Shown: positions 35,547 to 45,322 of the stretch, one piece after another
Position numbering within the stretch: position 1 is the stretch's first letter
How the letters are laid out: every line of letters starts with the position of its first letter
From: Heterotrichella gracilis
Taxonomy: Eukaryota; Sar; Xanthophyceae; Tribonematales; Xanthonemataceae
Direction: 5' to 3'
Length of the DNA: 64,000 nt
NCBI GenBank assembly: GCA_032358255.1
Contig: JAULBX010002778.1
Location: 62,001 to 126,000, forward strand
Notes under the pieces: model-generated
Told to the model about the DNA's origin: nothing
What the model saw: the letters and a program-made list of their open reading frames with translations, nothing else
Databases searched by the model: none
Position numbers and translations under genes: made by a program

Positions 35547-38138
35547 TCAGCCGTAGAAGTTCATGATGTAGTGGTCCACCTTCTGGTTGCACAGCGGGCA
35601 CCTGCCGCTGCCATGGTCCTTGATGTCGGTGGCACAGTCGCGGCAGCAGCACTTGTGGACGCTGTCGCCATGCACAAACCCGGCCTGGCGAGGGGCTGCC
35701 AGGCACACCACACACAGCGTCTCGTCGTCCTCCAGGCTGATGGCGGACAGGGGGGGCGCGTCATGGGCGATGGGGGCGGGGGAGGGGACCGAGCCGGCGA
35801 ACAGGGGCGGGTACAGCGGGGCTGCGGCCGCATGTGGGCCCGCAGGTGGGGCTGCGTCTGGCACCGCTGGAGGGTTTGGAGGGTTGCTGGCTGAGGGCAT
35901 CGGGGGTGCGGAGGCTGGCGCCTCGTCGCTGGCTGGTGGCGTGCTGGTGTCAGACTGCGGTGGCTGTGCAGCGCCTGGTGGCGCCATGGGTGGGTAGTAT
36001 GAGGTGGGCGCAGAGTCGCGCAGCGGGGAGAACGTGTGGTCATGTGCCTGGCCCGGGATTGTGGAGGGCTGTCCAGGTTGCCCTGCGGTGGGTATGGCCG
36101 GGTAGGTGGCTGCCGGCCAGGTGCTGGAGGGCAGAGGCTGGCTGTTGGTGCGGCCATGGCCGGCGGCGGAAGGTGACGGCCGCTGCAGTGCGGGGTCGCT
36201 GTTTGGCCTGGCTGCGCCGTCGGCTGCGTACTGCGGCACCCGCCCCGACGCCATGGCCGCTGCCAGCTGCGCGTCGTACTGCTCCTGGAGGCGGCGGGCA
36301 AGCAGCTCGTCGGGGGTGGGCTGGCCGGTGGGCGGGCGGGGAGGCAGCGGGACAGGGGCGGGGTGGGGGGCCTGGCCAGCGCCTGGGGCCATCCATGGCA
36401 CGGCGGGTGCTGCACCTGGTGCAAGGGCAACAATGGGCGGGATCACAGCACTGCAACTTCAGAACAGGAATAGATGCGCCAAGCATGGGGTAACAGTTAT
36501 GGTGCATGGGTGTAATGCACATATGCACTAACCCACGGATGCGCCTCCATGCATGGACATGTCATGCTCACCTGTCTGCCCAGCTGGTGGGTATCGCGGC
36601 ATGTGCTGCTGCGCCGCTGCCCCATAGTAGTATACGGCACCAGAGTTGCATGCGTCGATGAAGCGCTTGAGCTGCCCCGCCGCCAGTGCCGTGTCGTCAT
36701 CTGGTCGCAGGTGCAGGCTGTACCCCGTGGTCATGTCCCCAGTGATGGTGGCGTTGCTGGGGGCCTGGTGGCTGCGGTGGAGGGTGAGTCGGCACTGCAC
36801 GGGGCGCATGGGGTCAAGCCCCTGGGGCACACCCTGGCGCGGCACGGTGGCTGCGGCCTGCGCCCCGTCCAGCCACGCCTTCACCGACGGCGCAGGCTGG
36901 TCCTGGCCCTTGTAGCACAGCAGCACAGCGTGGGACACCTGCTGGCCGCTGCAGGTGGGGCACAGGGGCGTGAGCACAGGGGAGCATATACGCAGCTGGC
37001 GCACGTGGCAGCAGAATGCCGTGTGGAGAAGATAGGATGATGGCGTCTAAAACGCATAATGGCAGTGCGTGGTGCGGCACATGCCCTCCCTCCAACCCCC
37101 CACCCTTGCAAGCTGTACCTTGCGCCTGGGTATGGGTATCTGGGCATGGCCACCACCCAGCGCCGCTGCCACTCGTTTGCCAGGTTGAAGAACTTGGGCA
37201 CCTTGAGGCGCAGCCAGCCGCAGAAGGGCGAGTGCGACTCCAGCTTGCGCAGCAGGGCGGTGTTGCGGTAGTACACGGCAATGTCAACGGGGGTCAGGCC
37301 TGTGGGGAGGGGGGGTGGGGGAGGGAGTTGGGACAGCCGCAAGATGAGTGCACTAACTCAAGAGACTTTGCAGCTGCAGCAAATGCCGTTTCCAGGTTGT
37401 GGCACTGGGGTGTACCATTGCTGTAGCAGGCTCACCTTTGCTGTTCTCCAGGAACGGGTTGCAGCCCGAGGCCAGCAGCAGGTCTGTCACTGCCTCGTGG
37501 CGGTGGGCCACTGCCTCGTGCAGGGCGGTGCCGCCATCAGGCTTGCGGTTGATGGCGTGCACGTTGGCGCCATTTTGGAGCAGCTGCACCGACACCCAGA
37601 GTGACTTCAGTCACATCTCAAAACAGCTTCCATATGCATGCATGGTGCAGATCTGAAGTTAGGCCTACAGAGCCTGAGGAAACCCCAACTACTGTAGATC
37701 GCTGCATCTGAACAACCGAAATCAATACATACGCTGCCAAACATGCCAAGAGAGCGTCCGTCCAGGGATGCTGTGACTAACAGAGGCCAGGTGCTACGCA
37801 GGTGCTGCCCCAGCAGGGGCTGGATCACTCACCAACTTGACGCACTCCACTTGCCCCCGAGATGCTGCAGCTATCAGCGGTGTGGACCCATGGGCATCCT
37901 CGTACTCTATCGCCCGCCGCTTCTCGGCAGGGTTGCTGCCTCGCACCTGGGCAAGCATGGTCTGCACACCACAGCGCACACGGTTCAACACAACAGCCCA
38001 CGGCACGCGCTGTGACGCTTCCCACTAGATTGTGGTTTATTTGTGCAGTCTGCGGCGGATGGTCACCTTGAGTTGCTGCACGTCGCCATACTTGGCTGCC
38101 TTGTACACCTGCTCGGGGACGGAGGCAGCGTTCCCCAT
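35547..38138 (-). CDS. Ankyrin-repeat RING E3 ubiquitin ligase (XBAT34/35-like)
   Basis: E3 ubiquitin ligase of the plant XB3/XBAT family. Exons: 38138-38067, about 37962-37834, 37581-37437, 37301-37117, 36953-36575 and 36422-35547. The N-terminus MGNAAS is an N-myristoylation-type signal. Ankyrin repeats: QVYKAAKYGDVQQLKTM, GSTPLIAAASRGQVECVKLL, TALHEAVAHRHEAVTDLLLA and LTPVDIAVYYRNTALLRKLE. Next comes SPFCGWLRLKVPKFF...WVVAMP, the conserved block after the ankyrins in XBAT34/35, then LKRFIDACNSG, a long Pro/Ala/Ser-rich linker, and a C-terminal RING-HC finger (CVVCLAAP, HGDSVHKCCCRDC, CPLCNQKV). A Leu-zipper-like UBA motif was not seen. The final residues are MNFYG. Membrane attachment and ligase activity are inferred from the motifs. 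Confidence 0.88.
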
Positions 38139-38726
38139 GGTGACAGGCGCTGACCACAAACGTGTCTGGCCGGTGTCCGCGCGCTGCTGCCAAGGTCCAG
38201 GTCTATTGGTTGCCTACAACAGTGTGTGCTGTGTGCAGTGCTTCCCTCATGTTTTTCAGACCCAGCGCCCCATCCGCGACTCTTTCCTCGCTGTTCACAC
38301 ACTGAAGCCTTATATGGGTTTGCGGAGCAGGGTACGCAACGTTTGCGGCTGCGAGACGGTGCAAGCGACCAAAGCTACAGTCAAATAGTTGTTAACTGAA
38401 ACAAGGCTGCCATCCGTCAACCTTTTTGTTCTCAAGTCGTCCGGGCAGCACCACAGCACCACCTCAGAAAAGGATTATAATTTCAGCAGGGGAGGAAATA
38501 AACTTGCAAGCATGCAATTAATGCCGCTGTATTGTTACCGTAGACAGTGGCTGAACAAGGCGCTGCACAAGTTCAAAGCAGACAGTGATGGTGCAAAGAG
38601 TTAGGTTCCAATTGTAGAAGCGAAGCAGCAAATCCAGTTGACCATCGGCTCTCCCTCGCCCTACTCGACCTCCGTGGTTGACGCAGGGACAAGAACCAGC
38701 TGTTGACATCACCCATTTTCAGCACG
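38139..38726. other. Divergent promoter region, XBAT-like / HVA22 copy 1
   Basis: 588 bases between two divergent start codons. No exon or recognisable element; presumably a bidirectional or paired promoter. Confidence 0.4.
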
Positions 38727-40365
38727 ATGGGCGTTCTTGCGTGGGCAATGCCGTTACTAACGCAAGTGCATGCAACCCAGATGCTGCGACCGTCCCCGAT
38801 GCAGAACTCGAGCATGCATGCATGCTGGCCACATGTGCACATGGCAAACAAATCTCACCTCCCCCCTCGCGATTTGGAAACCTAACACCTTTGTTCAGTA
38901 GTTATCAACCAATATATCTATATTACACCTGTATGTCGGCTTGACAGGCGTCACCCTCACTGACCCACGCTGGCTACCACCTTGCTTCGCTGGCGGTGCA
39001 TGCCAACTAGGCACCCCACCCAACATAGCACAACGTGCTCTGGAGGTGGGGTGCAACCACCACCCAGTATCTCATTCAAGCTTTTACCATATCTGTAGGG
39101 TGTTTATGGGCCTGTGTCTGCCCATATGGGGCAGCTTCGTGGCCATTGAGAGCAAGGACAAAGAGGATGACACACAGGTGGGGAGCAAACGTTCACCTGG
39201 TGGACACTGTTTCATTCAGGTTAACGAGACTTATTAAGCTATAGAGGCCCGTTTTGCACTGAGGCATCTCAATACTTCCACATCCAATCTCCACTTCCCC
39301 TTTGCAGTGGCTCATGTTTTGGGTCATCTTCTCTCTGGGACTGGTCGTCAACATCCTAGCAGCTAGGGTTCTCTACTGGTGCGCAACTTTTTCTTGTTGA
39401 AACTTTTCATGCAACCTAGTGGATTATTAGCAGCAAAGCTAAACAAAGTGCTTACACAGCGTACTTGCACTCTCACGGTCGTGGTCCTGCCAGATTGCTT
39501 TCCGCCCAGCTCTGTTCAAACCTCACACGGTGCCGTCAGGCATCTCAGTTTCGCTCCTACCACCCCACGTCCACCTGCGCAGGATCCCTCTGTTTCCGGA
39601 GCTGCGCCTTGTGGTGTTGTCCTGGCTGGTGCTGCCACAGTTCAAGGTGAGGAAGGAGGCTGGGCTGGCAATGACCTCGGAAACCTGACAAGCAACAAAG
39701 AGAATCCCCCTGTGCTAGCAGAACTATTTCATGTGCGTTGCTTTGTCAGATAGCACTGGTGGTTGGATTGTGTTAATGCCTAGATAGGCACTGATATATG
39801 CTTGGCCAGGGTATGGAAGCGTATGGTCCCGGGACTCAGTCACCCTGCACGGTGTGATAAAGCTGTCGCAGCGTTGCTCCTCAACCCGGTGACCCCCGCC
39901 CCCACTCACCCTGCAGGGCGCTGCCTGGGTGTATTATGCGCTGCTGCGACCGCTGGTGTTGGCAGTGGAACACCAGGCCAGGGAGTCTGATGTAATCAAG
40001 AGTGAGTCCTTAGGATACAGCTTGCGTTGTTGCTGAATGTTATGACTCGTGGGTGCGCATGCTGCTGCATCGGCTGCATCCGGAGGGAGGCATCTGGCGG
40101 TCACTAGTGCTGCAAGGCACTGCCCAACAATTGGGCACACATGAAAGCAGCACCGTGGCATGTTGCTGACAGCGCCCTCCCTCGTTGCCCAGACCTGCAG
40201 GCTCACTGGTACTCCCACCAGACAACTTCAGATGCAGCTGCGCGCCAGGCACCTGCCACACTGGCCAGCTCCTTGGGGGCGGGGGGTCAGGGGCTGAGGC
40301 GCACACTTCAGGCGCCGGCAGGTGGGCATGGGGTAGGCAATTGGTACTGGGCAATGTGTTTGTAA
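38727..40365 (+). CDS. HVA22/REEP (TB2/DP1) family protein, copy 1
   Basis: ER membrane-shaping protein of the HVA22/Yop1/REEP family. Six exons: 38727-38761, 39099-39177, 39308-39378, 39583-39646, 39917-40001, 40193-40365. They total 507 bases, 168 residues, with every join in frame. Family marks: PIWGSFVAIESKDKEDDTQ, WLMFWVIFSLGLVVNI, YWIPLFPELRLVVLSWLVLPQF, KGAAWVYYALLRPLV. Two hydrophobic hairpins are visible. The intron 1 donor is GC (AAC then gcaagt), one base different from the GT of copy 2. Exon lengths 79, 71, 64 and 85 are identical to those of copy 2 at 42017-44025, so the pair arose by tandem duplication; only exon 1 (35 versus 38) and the last exon differ. The divergent tail (SHQTTSDAAARQAPATLASS) lacks the PVVQTP repeats of copy 2. 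Confidence 0.9.
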
Positions 40366-42016
40366 CCACAGTTAGATTAGGGGGGGCAACAGGCGGATGT
40401 ACGCCGAGAGGCCCTACTGTGGCATCTGACATGGACTGACCTGACGCAATAGGACCCTCGCAAATCGTCAAAATGTGGCAGAACTAAAAGTATTTGCCAG
40501 CACAACCGGCATCGCAAATAATCTGCATGAAAATGCGCAAAATCGCCTGCCTTTGGCATGAATCATCCCGATTGCGACGCACAGTGTGCATTCATTGCGG
40601 CACACGCTAGCGTAACAGCCGGTCGCCTGTGTAGCATTGAACACCTGACGCATGTGCGTGTGGTGCTGCAGGTGCTGACGCGGCCCTGGATGGTAGGAGG
40701 CTTGCAGTGGTGGGCGTGGGTGGGCGTGTGGCGTTGGGGGCAGAGGGGGAGGGGAACCTCCCTGAGTTGGTTCCAGACGACCCCACTGCTGTGCCGCCGT
40801 ACAAGGCAGTGTAACTGCTGCCAGGGTGAGAGTGCAAGGCAGGTGGTGTCGCGCTGGTGGGTGGAATTGGAAGTGGGGTGAGCACACACCTATACAGTAA
40901 CCCTCTATGGCATGACGGTTCCAGCAGATGCGGGGTGGAGCAGAGGCAGTGGGTACCTGGGAGTGCCATGCAAGGCCAAGGTGCTGCCTGAGCACATGTT
41001 ATGGTTGGTGAGAATGAAGTTTGATGGTGATGGTTGCACATGCAATTTTCTTGGATTTGTTTTTACGGCTTATGCACTTCTGTGAGCCAATGTGCATGGC
41101 AGTAGTGGTCGTGGCAGGGCAAGATTGCATGGGCGTGAGCATGGAGCAAGTGAACCCTGCAAGATGTGGCGGTTGCTTTAGACCAAAATTAAAATGTTGG
41201 CATTCAGCGTCCCCTTCGAGGTGGCGGGTGTATAACTTAGGTATACCTCCCAACAGGGCATGTTGCAGCACCCCGGGTGTGACAAATGTGTGGCACATGG
41301 CCTCTCCCGAATATGTGCGCAGTGGTGTGATGCCTGTTGTAGGCAAGATTATGTTCTGCCTACAGTGGGAGGCTGCTATATTCCCGCAATGGCATGCCAC
41401 TGCTGAAGCCTTCCGTGTATGCTGCTCAGAAGTATATGCATGCATATGGGCGGCGCCATACCTTTCACTGTGCACTGTGTGGATTTTGAGCTGTTCAAGT
41501 GTCAAACCTGGAGGAATACAGGTTACAGCCCATCACTAAGTAAGGCAGGCCAGTAATCCTGGCCCCACCCTCCCTCAAAACACTGCTGGAGCCCATGTAC
41601 AAGGAATAATCACCTTCAGAGTCACACGTCCACCATCCGTATGCAATTTGCGGTGCGCACTCGTATAGCAGGCTTACCGGGGCCAAACAGGAATTGAAAA
41701 TGTAGAGGTAAACCCTTGTGATACTGGCGAAACTGATCAACGACAATATTTTACTCAACCGGGGAGGGATCCACCCATGCATGCTCACGAGCCACAAGGA
41801 AGCTTGGTTTTGAGGACGACGCGCTGGCCCAACTTGCATATATATAGCGCAGTTTCTAATTTTGAAGACTAACTTCCACAAGCTGCAAACCAGCTGCTTG
41901 CGCAAAGCTACTGCCCTGTTCCCTACTGCTTCTACGTGTTCGTCGTTGTACCCAAACCATCCCCAGTGTTACTAGCCCCCGCCACCGGTCCTCGCCACCA
42001 CGCAACCCGCTTCACC
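40366..42016. other. Intergenic spacer between HVA22 paralogues
   Basis: Contains the 3' end of copy 1 (a TGTAA overlaps its stop codon at 40361-40365) and the promoter of copy 2. A 172-codon plus-strand ORF (41021-41539) has no recognisable domain and no splice context. No remnant of a third HVA22 copy was found. Confidence 0.4.
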
Positions 42017-44025
42017 ATGATGGCTCTTCTGTCTTGGGCTGTACCAATATCAACGTAAGTGGTCACACCCTATGTTTGCGACCGTTCTCGCTGCCAAATC
42101 CCGGACTTGCATCTCTGTGCGCATGTGAGCATGCCTTGGGCACTCAACTCGGTTGCCCCTGCTCAACTCAAGAACCGAAGTGAGCACGAGCAGTGGCTGT
42201 TGCACGTCCCCACTGTTTGCGCGCCCTCTGTTTGTTCTCCGAGCTGGGTGTCCTAGTCACCGACTACCGCCTGGGTCAATGTTGCATGGCCACGCCCCAT
42301 GCGCACCAGCAAGCAGCTGTGTCCATCCTTGGTAAAACCTGACGCGCACACTCTCCAAAAATGCCTTGTTAATTGTTTTTACCACCTTGCAGCGGATTTA
42401 TGGGCCTGGTGCTACCTATGTGGGGCACCTTCACTGCAATTGAGAGCAAACATAAGGAGGATGATAAGCAGGCAAGTGGGCTTGCACCCTGGGATCCCTA
42501 GGCCACGCTGACAAGGGTCGAAGTCTCTGCTCTCTTTTGAACAACTGAATACCGCTTGCATAATACCACTTGCAAATAGTTTTTTGCCTTGATGCCCATC
42601 TGGAAAGCTCCTTTCCGTTGTTGCAGTGGCTTTATGTATGCGTATAGTTTGAACGAGTACCGCTTGCACATATTCCTTGCCGTGATACCCACCTCTATAT
42701 AACTTTTTCTTGTTGCAGTGGTTGATGTATTGCTTTCACATATGCTATGCAAGGTTACCACTGCTTTTGCATATTTTTGCCAATCAACTTTCACATGCTT
42801 TTCACCATGATACCCATCTTCAAATCTCCTTTCCCTTGTTGCAGTGGCTCACATATTGGGTGATATTTTCCTGTGGCCTGTTGGTCAATATCCTTGGAGC
42901 CAGGCTACTCGCATGGTGCGCACCATGTCCTATGGTCTGATGCATAAAGTGGCAGCAAGCCCGCTGCCTGCTGCCCGCAGTTATCCAGTCGTCTGCTGAA
43001 CCATGCAGCCTTGGTTGCACTGTACACTGTGCTGCTGGCCTTAATATTTTTCCCTGCTTACTGGAGTGCTTCTGTTGCAGGATCCCGCTGCTGCCTGAGC
43101 TGCGCCTGGCGCTGCTGTGCTGGCTGGTGCTGCCAAAGTACAACGTAAGTGGAGGGTATGGGGGGCACAACATTGACCTGCGCCGTTGTTTAGTTCCACA
43201 CCCAAGAAGTTCAACCCCACTGTTTTAATCCATCGCACACTAGTGGCAGTACTGTGTTGGGTGTCTTGGCCGGGTCTCCATGGTGCTGTGCGCAAAATTT
43301 TGCAGGTGACAGTGCCCCCTGACTGTGATCGGATTCTTGTGTATTGTTCCCCTCTCCCCTCCCTCACCATGACTACCACTTTTTACAGGGTGCTGCCTGG
43401 GTGTATGAGGCGCTGCTGCGACCGGTGGTGCTGTCAGTTGAGCACCAGGCCAAGGTGTCGCCTTTTGTTCAGGGTAAGTGCAGGTGGAGGTATACTGTAG
43501 TCCTGTAGCTGACGGGTTCTACATATTTAGACATTACATAATCGCCATATCACTTCCGAAGGTGTCAAGCAATATAACATGGTATGAAAATTGTGGGGTG
43601 GGTTGCTTTCTCAGTTACATTTTGGTGTTTCCATTAAGAATTATGTTTGACACCGTATAATTAGGCGTCCATCCCATACAGCTGGGTGCGCACTATGCTG
43701 CATTGTGGCACGCTGTGCATGATGGTGTCACTCACTTGAGCAGCACCACATAGCACCACCATCTAACCTGCCCGCTTCCCCTGCACCAGACTTCCAGGCC
43801 CGCTGGCGCTCACATCGTGCTGCTCAGAAGGCAGCCATCCACCGAGCACCCGTGGTCCAGACACCTGTGGTCCAAACACCTGTGCAGGAATCTGCTGTGC
43901 TCCAGTCCCCCGCCAATTTGACCAGCCCCACACAGCGCCCAGCCGCCACCCTGTCCAGCCCCATGGAGGTGCCCAGTCAGGGGCTGGGGCTGGGCAATAC
44001 ACAGATTGGGCTGGCCCAGTACTGA
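42017..44025 (+). CDS. HVA22/REEP (TB2/DP1) family protein, copy 2
   Basis: Six exons: 42017-42054, 42393-42471, 42845-42915, 43081-43144, 43389-43473, 43790-44025. They sum to 573 bases, 190 residues plus stop, in frame throughout. Conserved segments: GFMGLVLPMWGTFTAIESKHK, WLTYWVIFSCGLLVNILGARL, IPLLPELRLALLCWLVLPKY, NGAAWVYEALLRPVVLSVEHQ. These are the HVA22/REEP hairpin domain, which bends tubular ER membrane. The C-terminal tail, after WRSHRAAQKAA, has a short repeat (APVVQTPVVQTPVQ) rich in Gln, Pro and Ser. Intron 2 begins with a GC donor (AAGCAG then gcaagt) and contains two extra copies of its own 3' end (separate entry). Which paralogue keeps the ancestral function cannot be said. 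Confidence 0.92.
42540..42844 (+). other. Triplicated splice-acceptor segments in HVA22 copy 2 intron
   Basis: Three related stretches, each with a ccttgccgtgatacccacc-like part followed by a pyrimidine tract and ttgttgcag then tgg, place acceptor-like AGs before 42627, 42719 and 42845. Only the last leads into the real exon. Translation from 42627 stops after six codons (WLYVCV). From 42719 the frame is open for exactly 42 codons and runs into the true exon in frame. Confidence 0.8.
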
Positions 44026-45322
44026 AATGGAGATATGAATAATGGCATGGGGTTGAGCACCAGAATGTTGGTTTGCACACATTGTCAAGCACTTGTGGCA
44101 ACGACGACCCCTACTTTCAGAGCTCATGAAAATGCCATGAAAATGTATATGTTGAAAGACCGGATTGATTTGTCTGAAGTTGTAGAAAGTGGGCAAGCCT
44201 ACAACGTACATTTTCCCTTTGTGACCTTGCACGTGTTTGCCTGTGATATTCTTTGCCCCGCTATGGCTCAATGCCACTAACCTGCTGTGACCCAAATAAT
44301 GATAGAATATATTTTAGGTGGATCTTTTTATTTCAGTTTTATCAGTCAAACTTTGATTTACAGTTCACAAGACTGTGGGCATGCCATGGCATGTAGCCAA
44401 CTCCTCAGCACCACCGCAATGGGTGTATGCCATTCTTTGTAAACTTACCCAACAGCACCAGACATGCCATGCCTGTTAGTTGACAAAACTCAGGCCAGGT
44501 AATCATGTCTCATCAGGTAAAATGTTATGTTGGTGGGCATGCTGTATCCACTTTGTTGAAGTACCTGCTAGATAATTACAGATACCTACAGCAGTACGCT
44601 TTTTGCCATCTTACTGGAAGTATCGTTGAGGATCTCGCGTCGTGCGACTTTACACTATATCTGAGATGCTCTCCCACCACCTGGCATCCCGGATGCGGCG
44701 CCACATGACCCAAAACCCTAAACCCTAAAACCCCCATGCCATGGTGACCAAAAGTGGAGAGCTCTAGGTGTCAAGCCACCAGACAACATATTTTTTTGCG
44801 ACTATGATGCACCTTCAACTGTTCACTTTGTAGCCTTTGAAGTTGTAGGCACATAGGAAATTGGGCACGCTGCAATTACGGTGCAACAATTGCATGCATG
44901 CATCTGACCGACTGCCCACCGTCCGGTTTATGGGCACACTGTTGCGTGTCGGTGCACAAGACGACTGTATACAAGGCTGCAACGTTTCATTCGAGGTATA
45001 CATGGTAACTGTATTGCAATAGTGTTTGCCCAACAGGCGTTCGCCTAAGGGCGACTTCCCGAACAGTGACATGCATGCATATGACACGCTTGCATATGGG
45101 CACCAAACCTTGCGCTTTGCACCCGGTTTGGGCGTTTCCTTGGAGAAACTATCCCGGCCAAGTTACTACTGCAGGTTGTACCAAAATTACATTTCCTTTT
45201 GCCAGGCCAGTGGCCTTTGCCTGCCGCCGAGGTGGCATGCACGCCCTGGTGCCTGCAGCCACGCCTGCAGCACCACCGGGCCCCACTGCTCCCCTCCGCC
45301 ACCGCCACCGGGTCTTTGCGTG
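44026..45322. other. Intergenic with telomere-like motif
   Basis: Between two plus-strand genes. No exon supported. At about 44710-44735 there is a short CCCTAAA-type run (three imperfect units). A small ORF at 44505-44708 looks like chance. Confidence 0.4.

Noticed and set aside
41021-41539. 172-codon plus-strand ORF between the HVA22 genes
   Set aside because: No recognisable domain, Cys/Trp/Met-rich composition typical of chance translation, and no splice or start context; kept as intergenic.
40366-42016. Remnant of a third HVA22 copy between the two paralogues
   Set aside because: None of the conserved exon segments (IESK..DD.Q, WL.FW, LPELRL, GAAWVY) was found there on either strand.
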